Below are positions 1 through 10,640 of a stretch of DNA of 64,000 bases, piece after piece (position 1 is the stretch's first letter; each line of letters opens with the position of its first letter). The position numbers and the translations under genes are program-made. The stretch lies in the NCBI GenBank assembly GCA_022747635.1, contig JAKTNV010000042.1, positions 2,802,501 through 2,866,500 on the forward strand, in the 5' to 3' direction. The notes under the pieces are model-generated. The model saw only the letters and a list, made by a program, of their open reading frames with translations. It was not told the origin of the DNA and did no database searches. Source of the DNA: Hetaerina americana. Taxonomy: Eukaryota > Arthropoda > Insecta > Odonata > Calopterygidae.

Positions 1-729
1 TTTCCGAAGATGTTGAGTTTTGCTTGAAAAAGGAGTTCATAATAGTGTGAAAATTTCACTCACTAAAATGTTAGAAGCATAGTTAGGTAGGCTTTAATCC
101 CAAAAAGTATGAAACTCCCGATCTATTAAAAAATGTAACCCAAGCAAAAATCACGTAAAAAACTAACTAGTTAAAAGCCTTTATGTGCCGATGAACGAGA
201 TTGTTAATCAGGAAAGAATGAGTATATTTCGAAGGAATAGTATTTCGAATTCTTGCTGAGTAATTTTATTCTAACATTTCTGAATCAGTTCACCGTCCAG
301 CGAGGAAGGATTCATTAAAATGCTCACCCAGCTAAGACTTTCGTTTAGCATTGGAAATTTCGAGACAGGATTTTCAACCACCCTCTTCCTCGTTCTTATC
401 CCTGTCTGACAGTAATTACCTCGCACGTTAGTTTATTTATTGACCAACATGCCATAGAAAACGACCGCTTCTAACGTGTGCTGCGTGTGCTAACTAGAAA
501 GGGAGATTCGCTCAGGAAGGAAATTAATAACTAATTCATTTTTTAATTTTAAGAGGAAGTTAAGTTAGGGAAAGTTAAGAAGAGGAAAGTAATGCCAAAT
601 GGCTTTTGTTTCCGATCCCTCCAGGCCAAAGCAAAGAGTGACGCACGCCATCAAATGGAAGAGAGAAAGGGGAAGGACGGCACAATCAATTTAAACCTCG
701 AGAACTGTTCATCTCTTCCTTCGCACCAG
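1..729. other. non-coding, no recognisable feature
   Basis: AT-rich sequence with stops in all frames. No element, RNA gene or repeat was recognised. The last ~25 bases (about 705-729) form a pyrimidine-rich run ending in CAG, which could act as a splice acceptor for the block that follows. Confidence 0.5.
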
Positions 730-880
730 CGTCGGCGGTCAAGGCGCGGCTAACTACAATGGTCATGAGAATATCGGTGGCCACGATAAGCTGATGTGTC
801 GTGCCGAACCGTTCGCTCACCAGGCATCCTCGGAGGCGCCTAATGCGGCGAGGGAGCTAATCACTCGCGACACTCACTGA
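730..880 (+). other. weak candidate terminal exon
   Basis: A pocket richer in GC and CpG than its surroundings. A pyrimidine-rich tract ends in CAG at 727-729 and is followed by an open frame from 731 to a TGA at 878-880 (49 codons). The translated start is glycine/asparagine/histidine rich (VGGQGAANYNGHENIGGHDK). There is no ATG at the front, so it could only be an internal or terminal exon. I do not recognise the peptide. Chance is the main alternative. Confidence 0.15.
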
Positions 881-3519
881 AAAACAAAACTAAATCCTCA
901 CAATGAATCGTACTCTACCCTGTCTTACTTAGAAGAATATCCGTCTTTATCATTAATGGAATTTTCACAGAAAAAGTCCATTATTACTTTTAAAACCGAG
1001 TTCCCACATTTCCTATCCTCAACATCTTTTGCGAGTAAAGAATCCCCGGGAGAGTTGAAACAATTTCTTTAGTAAAAGCATAATGGAATCGGTCTGATTG
1101 ATTATCCCTGCATAACTGTTTAATGAATACACTGCATGGAAAACAACTGGTAATGAAATGATATCACTGCTGTCATACTGGTTTCAAATAGATTATTTAT
1201 TTATTTATTTATTTTATTATATCTATGGAACCCGTGCTCAAAATATTAACAATGCTTGAAAAGAAGTTTTAAATATCATGGAAAAACTTCTAATCATTTC
1301 TCTCGGCCAAATGTTAAAGATGAATACTATTCGGTGCGCATGGTGTATCTACGCTAACAATGACCAGATCCTTCAATCCAATTACATCGTTTATGATTTT
1401 CTCTTCCGCATCAATAATGTGGTCAATCACAGCATAGAATATGAATATTTACCTTGTTAATCTTGCTATATGGTGCAAATGTATCGCTTCCGATACTTTA
1501 AACTCATTCAAACCATTCTTTCCGGAGTTTGGAGCTTAAATGTATTTGGAGACGAAATGGGCGTAGATTTATGTACATAATTTAGCGTTCCTCTGGTTTT
1601 ATAGCATAAGATATCCATTATACTCTTAATATAATCTCTACATCGCAAGCTGAACGTACTCATATTTATTTAGCCAGCCACTGCATTACAATTACTGGAT
1701 TATCCATTAAATGTATTCGATAACTGGAAAAAAATAATGATTGTCCTCAGAGACTCAATGAAATCTCTCCTCAAGCTTCAAGTAGCGTAATGGTAACCTG
1801 GTGAGTACAGCGTCAATTATCGGGTAATGTCTGTGAATGCCTTCATCAGAACCCAAGCTGCGTGATTTTTCTAGGTACCAGAATTCACTTCTAAACAGCT
1901 CATGGAGAGGAACTGTTCCTCCTAATTTAGAATATTTGGATTTACTTACCGCGCCGAAGTAATTTTCATGGCGGGGATACTTCAAGTGCTACGAAGTTCT
2001 TTTGAAAGTTGTAAGTGGAATAATTGTTCTTGATTCGTCTTCCGCTCACAATTCAAGTCTCACTTTACGAGTCAACCTCGACAATCAATATTCACTGTTA
2101 ACCATATTTCCTCAGTCATCTTTCTTTTAAAGTCTAGGCACAGAATATTTAAGCTAAGTTCCATTTTCCACGGGGAAGATTTTCTCTGTGAGAATTACAT
2201 CGTATCTAAACTTACAATCTCCCATAAATCGCTTGTGCATTGGAAAGAAGTGCGACGATAAGTGTTACCAGTTACTACAAATATATTTGGTTTATATCCA
2301 TCATGCCTAGAATGACAATGGTTTCGGCATTCTTCGGCGACAACTGAAATATTTAAGCATACATATGCATTCGTGAACACAGAAATAAATATCTTTCTCC
2401 GGCATCCGCGCTACGTGAACTAGGATTTGTAACCCATATTTGTGTTTAATGCGATCCGTTGAACGTTTACCAAATGGCATTTCATTGTCAACTGTAAGGC
2501 GTATGGGCCTATGTAGGAATTCCGCCTAAGGTTTCGTTCACTCCCCTGTAAGTCAACGCATTTTTGTTTAGCCGGCATCCTTCCTTGCAACAGGCACAAA
2601 CGAGCGCTCACGTCATAATTCCACCCCATTTCCGGCTCTTTTACTGCATAGCGCATCACTCCTAATCCTTTTATAACGCTCGCCTCCTCATTCTCACCAT
2701 TGGGCCGTTAAACATCGCTTTCTGATTCCAAAGAACTAAAAAAAAACCGCTTTGCGTAATTCAAGTATACTGCATATTGCCATTTTAAAGTACGGCACGA
2801 ATAGGGCATCAATCTTTAAGTATCAATAAGCTTCGTTTATTGAACGTAAACTATGATTTATCATTTAGCTGCCTTGCCCATTAACACGCAACAGCAGATT
2901 CATTGCGGGTAAGGAATCGGTGATGTATTTCGGAGCATTGAATAACCCCCAGTTTTAATTATTGTTTCAATGTGAAGGAATTATCGTTAGGAATTATACT
3001 GGTACACCACCACCTTTACATATTGCCCCTATTAGCATTATTAATTATTATATTTATCTGTTTGCACACATACCTTTAGGACAATTTGTGATGACTCTTT
3101 TTTACTCATAATTTGTATAGAAAATGAACAGATTTGACTAATTATTTTCGACGCACAAGTTCATATCATCTGAACGATTGATTCACTATTTTCAATGATA
3201 CTTGATTTTATCAAATTATTTCCCAAAAATATTACCAGTAGATAGCCCGACGTACGATTTCATGCAGCGCATGCTATCCTACGATTTCTACACACTGTGC
3301 AAATTACGATTATAGAGAGGGAGAACTTTCGTCAACCAAAATGACCTAAATTAGAGATAGCACGTAGATCATCAACTCAATATCTTTTCGCGAAAATTAA
3401 CCCCAGAAGGTGGTATTGTCAAGAAGTGCATCCATTGTTTAAAATCATTGATTGTATTCAGCGCTTACAAAAACTAAACTGGATTTGATGACGACATTAG
3501 TATAAAAGCAATAATTAGT
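881..3519. other. AT-rich non-coding stretch
   Basis: Intergenic or intronic sequence. Only short chance reading frames are present. A short (TTTA)n run lies at 1195-1216. Nothing else was recognised. Confidence 0.5.
1195..1216. repeat. (TTTA)n microsatellite
   Basis: About five tandem ATTT/TTTA units in AT-rich sequence. Directly visible simple repeat. Confidence 0.8.
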
Positions 3520-3990
3520 CCTCTACTAATAACATCGACCTTGTACCCAGGAAGTTGAATCCATACACCTGGACCTTTGCTTGGGGAAGATTCGATCTGG
3601 TGGCAAATGCCACACAAATTGCCTCAGGGCAGCGGATGACGTTTCTAAGCAACGCCCTGAGACTTGTGTCATGCTTAACTAGCCTCACAGCTACCGGATA
3701 CATTGCCAATGGCACTAACGAGATACGCGCTTAAGTCGCACACAATGCACCATTCCAGGCTGAAATATGTTGAACAGATCACCACGATTCCTACGTCAAA
3801 GCTGCTCGGCAAGCAAGGCATCGATAAAAATAAGTAGTTTTGAATTATTAGATCCCAAGCACTGGTCCATGACCTCCTCCCCACATACCATTGATTGTAA
3901 AGCAATAACAACTCATCCATGTTTGGTAGGAATTTATCCGAAATAAATATGCAACTGTCGCCATCTGCTGTATTTTCCTTCACTTTTATG
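3520..3990. other. coding-like pocket of unknown origin
   Basis: A block with visibly higher GC than its flanks. It holds two overlapping minus-strand open frames (3515-3715, 66 residues; 3675-3983, 102 residues) and an open plus-strand frame ending at 3732. None has a motif I recognise, and no frame spans the whole block. It could be a decayed transposable element or an exon relic. The function and strand are unknown. Confidence 0.15.
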
Positions 3991-5392
3991 AGAAATTACC
4001 CAGTTTATGAATGCCAGGATAGAATGCAGATATTATTCGGCGAAAACATCAAGCCAAAAGTAAGAAATATTTGTAATAACGCCTTCTTTACCAGACCGTA
4101 AGTTGTACTATCTCACGAAATACATAGTCATATACACAAGCATCCACTAAAATCTGGTGTCTAAGAGACTGCGAAAATTAGCCACTTTTTTCAGACAAAA
4201 ATTTGCCTCGAGTTGTGATGACTTGAAGTCTTCTCATTAAATGTATTCCTCCGTAGTAAACAGCTAGTACACAGTCATTTCGTCCTCTCACTAACACAAG
4301 TAATATCCTTTCCCTTCAAACCTCCAAACACTGTAGTAGAAAAAGTATTTGAAGCTGACATTTTTAAACGCCGCGAAATAAAAATTCAGCTGAAAATATC
4401 AACGCTGGAGAAAAAGTTTCTATTTTATTGATTTTATCCTTCTTTAAAGTTTAAATAGAGATATTCATACGTTGACTTCAAATAAATTTCTGGAATGAAA
4501 ATGTCCCAACTTCAATATTCCTCAAAAAAGGATAAGAAGAACAGTATTATTATTATTATTATAACAGCGATATTATTTTATTAGTATCATATGCATTAGG
4601 TCAATGCCCCTTATTAACTCTCCGAAAAGCAAAAATAAATCATATGCCTCAAAGCTCGGACATGATAAATATTTACATTAAATGTTCCTTATTATTTAAC
4701 ACGCTGGTTTCATATTAGCTTGCAAAAATTCTCGGCATTGCTCAATTGAAATACATTACTTTTCACAATTCAGGTAGATGCATAATGAAGAGTATGTTTG
4801 GCATACAGCTGATGGTAAACTTTGAAAATATTTAGGTTCATACGTAAAATGTCCGGATAGGGGTGCCTTATCATTGCAAAAATATCGGTACATCCATATC
4901 CTGATTATCCACACTAAATTTTCATTAATTGTTAATTACAGAAAACTGAATTTTTATGAATTCATAAAAATGTAAGGTATTTTACCGCATTTAAGTTCAA
5001 TGGTTTGAATAAATAATTTCAAAACGACGAACGAACTCAAGAACAGTAAAGAATGGAAAATAAACGCATGCATATTTAATTTATCTAAAATATTGGCTCA
5101 CAAATACATTACTTTTTAGATACACATATCTGTTTTCGTTTTTGCCAAAACATTCTTGATTTTTATCATTCATACGAAAACCTTTATGAAACAGAAATGT
5201 CTCGTTGTATAGCCGCAGTATGAAAAGGGAAATTATTATTGCTCCAGTCCATCAATAATGCATAAAATTGGAACAACTATACCTGTGTTTGAACTATTCG
5301 GGGTGGGGTTACTCAAATGTTAACGTTCGGGGAGATCATGTCGTTGCATAATATTGTATGCACATAAGTGTATGCATGCAATATAATAAGTG
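3991..5392. other. AT-rich non-coding stretch
   Basis: No gene-like frame. A short (TTA)n run lies at 4546-4562. The right end leads into the (TA)n tract in front of the RTE element. Confidence 0.5.
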
Positions 5393-5459
5393 CATATATA
5401 TATATATATTTTGTGTGTATATATATATATATATATTTTGTGTGTATATATATATATTT

Positions 5460-5530
<71 letters not shown>
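5393..5530. repeat. compound (TA)n / TTTTGTGTG microsatellite
   Basis: A long (TA)n array interrupted three times by a TTTTGTG(TG) spacer (near 5409, 5435 and 5457), so the left half is a higher-order repeat of (TA)n plus spacer. The right half, from about 5465, is uninterrupted (TA)n. It ends exactly where the 5' untranslated region of the RTE element begins at 5531. Reading frames through it (Tyr-Ile repeats) are artefacts. Confidence 0.95.
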
Positions 5531-5534
<4 letters not shown>

Positions 5535-5821
5535 CCCCGGACTACAACCTTGACGTGGTGGAAGGGCTTGTGCGTTCCGATGACCCCTAGAGCTGTGCTG
5601 GCAGGAGTAATAAAAATTGCTCCTGGTAGGGTCACCCATGCCAGATAGATCGAAGGTTAGGAGCCAGACGAAAGGTAGTCCACGCAGCGTCTGTTCCTCA
5701 GTGAGGCGGCTGCAATGGCGTCTGACCCCAGTGGGGCGGCCAGTAAGTGATGGTGTCACGTTAAAAACACTATTGAGGAAGGCAACGGGAAACCACCTCA
5801 ATTATCATTCCCTAGAAAAAT

Positions 5822-8797
5822 ATGATGGACAATAGAGATATTTTGAGTCCTGGCAACCACGGGGCTCGGCCCAATCGGCCGTGTGTCGTGCCCGGCAGCG
5901 GGGGAGGCAAGGCTTCCGCGGTCGTCATCCCACGAAACCCTTGCAAAGGAAAACCAGCAGCAGCAGGACAGAAGACGCAGGAGAAGAAGACAAAATTAGT
6001 TAGAATAGGAACGTGGAATGTTAGGACAATGATGAGGACAGGGAAATTGGAGAATGTTAAGCGAGAGATGGAAAGGGGAAATATAGATATTTTAGGTCTA
6101 TGCGAGGTGAGATGGAAAGATAGCGGGGATTACTGGAGTGATAAGTATAGAATAATATACAGCGGTGGGGACGAGAGCCAACGAGGGGTTGCCATAGTAT
6201 TAAATGAAGAGGTAGGAAGAAGCGTAGTCAACATAGAGCAGGTAACGGATAGAATACTACTAGTGGAGATAAAAGCAGAACCGACGAACTTAGTTATTAT
6301 TCAGGTATACATGCCACCGAGCAACCATAAGGAAGAAGAGGTCGATAGGATATACGATCAGTTAGAGGACATGATCGCGTGTGTTCCTGCTGGGAAACAT
6401 TTGATAGTGATGGGGGATTGGAATGCGACGGTAGGCGAAGGAAGAGATGGTGATGAGGTGGGCGACTACGGTTTAGGCACGAGGAATGACCGCGGGGAGA
6501 AAGCAGTTGAGTTCTGCAGGAGACAGGGGTTAGTCATCACCAACACTTGGTTTAGACACCACAAAAGACGCAGGTATACATGGAAAATGCCAGGTGACTC
6601 AGGAAGATATCAGCTAGATTATATCCTGGTTAGACACAGGTTTAGGAACAGTGTGATAAATTCCCACAGCTTCCCGGGGGCGGATGCGGACTCAGACCAC
6701 AATTTAGTTGTTATGAAATGTAGCGTACGTTTCAAAAAGATAAGGCAGGGGCGGCGAGTTAGAAAATGGAATGTAGAAGCATTAAATGGGTTGAAAAGGA
6801 AGGAATACAAACAGGCGGTAGAGGAAATCATGGAGGATGGCATGGGGCTTAGTACTATCGAAGAAAAATGGGAAATGATCAAGAAAGGGTTGTCTAAAGC
6901 CGCAAAAGACACTATTGGAACCGTTAACGCTAAAAGGACTAGGAAACCATGGATCACGGATGAGATGATTACAAAGATGGATGAGCGGCGAAAATGGAAG
7001 AATATAAATACAGAATTAGGCAAAATGAAGTACAAAGAATTGAACAATAAATTGAGGCGGGCAACAAATAAGGCAAAAGACGTATGGTGGAAGACGCAGT
7101 GCGATGATATGGAAAGTCTGCAGAGGAAGGGTGAAATCGGTGCGCTGTACAGCAAAGTTAAATCGTTATCGGGAAGTAAGAAAGGAAGAGCTATGCTAAC
7201 AGTTAGAGATAAGGCGGGTAAGGTAATAGTTGACGCAGGAAAGATCCAAGAGAGATGGAAGGAGTATATAGAAGAACTGTATAGTAAAGAACTCAGACCT
7301 ACAAAGTTAGACATTGAAAAAGAAAATGACGTAGAGGAAGACAGCTTAGGTCCAGGCATACTAGACAATGAGATAGAAAGGGCATTAAGGGAGATGAAAC
7401 TAAATAAGGCCGTGGGGGTAGATAACATTCCCGTGGAACTTTTAAAATGCTTAGGGAAATGTGGGAGGAAGAGGCTATATGGGCTGATCCGTAGCATTTA
7501 TGAGGAGGGAATCTGGCCGGAAGACTTTGTGAGAGCAGTTTTAGTTCCGATTCCGAAAAAGGTAAAGGCCACGTCATGTGAGGACTACAGGACAATTAGT
7601 TTGATATCCCACGCAGCTAAAGTTGTTCTCAGGATCATAAACAAAAGGATAGAGAGTAGGGCAAATGATTACTTAGGGGATGATCAGTTTGGGTTTAGGA
7701 AGGGGAGAGGTACGCGTGATGCCATTGCAGTAATGAGATTATTAATCGAGAGGAATATAGAACACAACCAGGAGGTATTTGCCTGTTTCGTAGATTTCGA
7801 AAAAGCGTTTGATAGAGTGAATTGGGAAAAACTAATGAGTATTCTGCAGAAAATAGGAATAGATTGGAGGGAAAGGAGGCTAATCCGCAACCTGTACATG
7901 TCTCAGACTGCTCAGGTGCGGGTGGGAAACGGGGAGTCAGGATGGGCAGTGATAGGAAGGGGTGTAAGGCAGGGTTGCCCATTATCACCGTTGCTGTTCA
8001 ACCTGTATGCAGAGGAAATGATCAAAGAGGCATGGGAAGAACTCGAGGTAGGAATGAAAGTGGGCGGGGGATTCGTAAAATCAGTTAGGTTTGCTGATGA
8101 CCAAGCTTTAGTTTGTCAGTCAGCCAAGGGGCTGCAAGCATTGCTGAGTGAATTGGGAATTCAGTGCGACAGGTATGGGATGAGAATCAATATTAAGAAA
8201 ACAAAGGTTATGCGATTTTCTAGAAAGAAAAAGGGCAAGCTTAACATTAAAATAGGAGGGCAAAAACTAGAGCAGGTAGAACAGTTTACGTATCTCGGTA
8301 GTGTTTTGGACCAACACGGTCAAAGTAGTAGGGACGTAAGGAGAAGAATTGCGCTAGGCAAAGAGGCTTTCACAAGGAGGAGGGAGTTGATGACGGGGAC
8401 TTTGAGTAAGGATGTTAAGAAAAGACTCGTAAAAACTTTGATATGGAGCGTAGCTATGTACGGCGCGGAAACGTGGTCATTGAAGCAGGAGGATAGACGT
8501 AGATTGGAGGCTTTTGAAATGTGGGTGTGGAGAAGAATGGAGAAGGTGAAATGGACAGAGAAGAAAACAAATGAGGAAGTACTTGGTATGGTGGGCGAAG
8601 AGAGGGGTTTGTTGGGAGAAATCCTATGGAGGCAGGAAAAGTGGATGAAGGGGGTGATGACCGGCAGTGGGATGTTGAAGACTGTGATGGAGGGTAGAAT
8701 GTTGGGCAAAAGAGGAAAGGGAAGGAACAGGATAGGGATGTTGGACGGGATGAAGGGAGGAAGAAAGTACGCGGAGATGAAGAGGGACCTGATATAG
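5822..8797 (+). CDS. RTE endonuclease / reverse transcriptase polyprotein
   Basis: A 991-residue protein that nicks target DNA and copies the element RNA onto it (target-primed reverse transcription). The apurinic-type endonuclease spans about residues 60-300: TWNVR (N66), LCEVRW (E95), YMPP (Y163), GDWNA (D199, N201), QLDYIL (D266) and SDHNLV (D292, H293), so the catalytic set is complete. The reverse transcriptase spans about 520-830: EDYRTISL (587-594), FVDFEKAFD with D658, RQGCPLSP (716-723) and FADD (757-760), followed by YLGSVLD and a basic C-terminal region. The start is the first of two adjacent ATGs at 5822, and about 60 basic, low-complexity residues precede the endonuclease. There is no RNase H domain, as expected for RTE. 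Length and domain order match a single-ORF RTE element. Antisense frames inside it are shadows. Confidence 0.93.
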   Translation: MMDNRDILSPGNHGARPNRPCVVPGSGGGKASAVVIPRNPCKGKPAAAGQKTQEKKTKLVRIGTWNVRTMMRTGKLENVKREMERGNIDILGLCEVRWKDSGDYWSDKYRIIYSGGDESQRGVAIVLNEEVGRSVVNIEQVTDRILLVEIKAEPTNLVIIQVYMPPSNHKEEEVDRIYDQLEDMIACVPAGKHLIVMGDWNATVGEGRDGDEVGDYGLGTRNDRGEKAVEFCRRQGLVITNTWFRHHKRRRYTWKMPGDSGRYQLDYILVRHRFRNSVINSHSFPGADADSDHNLVVMKCSVRFKKIRQGRRVRKWNVEALNGLKRKEYKQAVEEIMEDGMGLSTIEEKWEMIKKGLSKAAKDTIGTVNAKRTRKPWITDEMITKMDERRKWKNINTELGKMKYKELNNKLRRATNKAKDVWWKTQCDDMESLQRKGEIGALYSKVKSLSGSKKGRAMLTVRDKAGKVIVDAGKIQERWKEYIEELYSKELRPTKLDIEKENDVEEDSLGPGILDNEIERALREMKLNKAVGVDNIPVELLKCLGKCGRKRLYGLIRSIYEEGIWPEDFVRAVLVPIPKKVKATSCEDYRTISLISHAAKVVLRIINKRIESRANDYLGDDQFGFRKGRGTRDAIAVMRLLIERNIEHNQEVFACFVDFEKAFDRVNWEKLMSILQKIGIDWRERRLIRNLYMSQTAQVRVGNGESGWAVIGRGVRQGCPLSPLLFNLYAEEMIKEAWEELEVGMKVGGGFVKSVRFADDQALVCQSAKGLQALLSELGIQCDRYGMRINIKKTKVMRFSRKKKGKLNIKIGGQKLEQVEQFTYLGSVLDQHGQSSRDVRRRIALGKEAFTRRRELMTGTLSKDVKKRLVKTLIWSVAMYGAETWSLKQEDRRRLEAFEMWVWRRMEKVKWTEKKTNEEVLGMVGEERGLLGEILWRQEKWMKGVMTGSGMLKTVMEGRMLGKRGKGRNRIGMLDGMKGGRKYAEMKRDLI

Positions 8798-8831
8798 AGT
8801 AGGATGATGGATATTGTGTTTTGTTAGGAGA

Positions 8832-8837
8832 AATAAA
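8832..8837 (+). promoter_or_regulatory. AATAAA polyadenylation-type signal of RTE
   Basis: AATAAA lies 35 bases after the stop codon of the RTE frame and about 60 bases before the A-rich terminus. It could serve as a polyadenylation signal, though LINE 3' ends often rely on the tail itself. Confidence 0.45.
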
Positions 8838-8894
8838 ATATTTGTTTGGTAGTTGTGTCCATCCAAAAACCTACCTTAACCGGTAGATTACCTT

Positions 8895-8942
8895 AAAAAA
8901 AAAAAATATATATATATATATGTGTATGTGTGTGTGTGTGTA
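8895..8942. repeat. A12-(TA)n-(TG)n tail of RTE copy
   Basis: An A run (8895-8906), then about seven TA units, then TG/TATG units to 8942. This is the 3' tail of the RTE insertion, or tail plus a pre-existing microsatellite target. Confidence 0.85.
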
Positions 8943-10199
8943 TTGCGATTTTGTCCAATTGTTTTCACAAAATGCACTAGCTACTTAAATTTTCATGTGC
9001 GGATCTCACCAGCACCAAATGACCCTGAAAGCTCTTCACAGGGAGACTCCATTGCAGCCTCATCTTCCGTGGCATGTGTCAGGTCCAGTAAAGAATGAAG
9101 TGCACTTCACGACTCGTCCAATACCTGCCTCTCCGTGATTCGTCTCTCCTGGGTGAGAGAGGGAGAGGGGAAGATATACTTACGGTTTCCCTACAAGGTT
9201 AATTCGGTTAACGATTGGGTGTGCGATTTTCGAAGAAGATAAATTCGATTTATATCCTTAAGATCGTAGAAATCTAATAATTTAGCGTCAAAACCTAAGT
9301 AATATTCTCGCAGCACAATAATTAAAAGGTAAAGTGCACGATTTTCAAGGATTGCCGATATCATCGGCTATAAACATGAAAGGATAGCTGGACTCGGCCT
9401 TGCACCCTGTTTGCTTTCATTTGGACACACTCCCAGGGTAACCTACTCAAGGCATTGTTCTTGTGTTAGATTCTTGCGGCAAAAATAGAATCCTAGTCGG
9501 GAATTTCCTATGTTCATTAATGTGCATCCGGGATCAAATGTACCAGAGTAGTTTCAACGCTGAGAAAATACAATGAGCACTTTTTCGACTTCACACGTAC
9601 GTGTCACTAATGTGACAGTACAAGGAAAGGGAAGAAGAGAATTCTAAATGTAGATAAGTACAATCTAAAACGGTGTCTTGAAAATTTCTCGCGGATGCGA
9701 GAAACAATAAATCAGAAGGGTTCAGAAAATTTTTAATTGAAAACTCATTTTTATTTCTTATAAATCTTGATGTATTGGTATTATTTAGACTTTTTATTTC
9801 TTGACAATGATACGACCAAAATTTTTTTATTTAGTCCATAATAAATGAAATAAATTAGTCTATTTGCTAAAAATTATAGATCACATGATGAAATAGGTTA
9901 AGAATAATGGCCGAAGGAAGATCGTATTCTCATTACTTTTTGAGGTGAACATTTGCGAAATTCGTAACCACTGCAAATTTACCTAAATAACGATGATTTT
10001 CCAGCTGAAAAAAATATACATAGTTTCCATTTGCCAACCTCATCATCTTGGAAACATTTTTCAGCATCAAAATCATTCTCTCTTTCTACTCTAAATCACC
10101 TTCCTCTCGTTGAAAGCAATGACTAACATGCAAACGAAAACACAAAGCATTTTATCTGCAGCATTTGATTACGGACGAAACAGCAGGAATAATTTGCGA
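8943..10199. other. non-coding stretch
   Basis: Mixed-composition sequence with no frame or motif recognised. It is slightly GC-richer at 9000-9200, then AT-rich. Confidence 0.5.
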
Positions 10200-10640
10200 C
10201 AACTAGACAAAAACGGAGACATGAAAGCGATGGCTACATCTACTCCACGTGTAATGACCGCGTAAAAGCATTAACAGAGTTCGGCGTAAAAAGTGTTCAC
10301 GGCAGCGCACCGCTGAGGTTTTGCGGGTTCTGATAACTGTTTGAGATAGCGACGACGACAGGGTGCTGGAGTGAGCTGAGAGGCTGAAAAGTAAGATGGC
10401 GCGTCGGAATGGGTAAGAGGCTAGGAGAAGTCGGAAGGGGGAAATAAGGTAATATGACTCCGGAGAGGTCATACGAGAGAATCTCTAAACCCTTTTCTGA
10501 CAAGGGAGAAGCATGAGGCGCAGGAGAGATGGTAGACAAAGGAGAATGATGGCCATGGGGCCGCTGAGAAGAGTGCGGGGCCACAAGCACGATATTTGAA
10601 CGCGTGTGGATTAGCTGCAGGTGGCGGAGAGGTTTACCAA
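10200..10640. other. GC/purine-rich island
   Basis: A block with frequent CpG and a plus-strand purine bias (GAGAGG-type runs) inside AT-rich DNA. The minus-strand frames across it are low-complexity serine/leucine-rich products of the pyrimidine strand, with no domain. A regulatory or promoter-like role is possible but unproven. Confidence 0.3.

Larger units (their letters stand above)
5531..8942 (+). mobile_element. full-length RTE-clade LINE
   Basis: A complete non-LTR retrotransposon. The 5' untranslated region starts at 5531 directly after (TA)n and is GC-rich. It contains a motif typical of arthropod RTE leaders (CTTGACGTGGTGGAAGGGC near 5550) and a GGCAACGGGAAACCACCTCA block near 5781. 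One unbroken reading frame follows (5822-8797). The short 3' untranslated region has an AATAAA at 8832-8837, a terminal hairpin CTACC-TTAACC-GGTAG at about 8870-8885, an A run to 8906 and then (TA)n and (TG)n to 8942. The 3' end is shared with two minus-strand copies at the right edge of the window, which confirms it as the element terminus. No stop or frameshift is seen, so the insertion is probably young. Confidence 0.93.

Noticed and set aside
5313..5801. Frames of Tyr-Ile repeats across (TA)n (also at 24.2, 52.5 and 52.9 kb)
   Set aside because: They are translations of (TA)n microsatellites on either strand and carry no coding signal.
6619..7497. 292-codon antisense frame inside the RTE element
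   Set aside because: It is the shadow of the purine-rich reverse transcriptase coding strand and has no domain.
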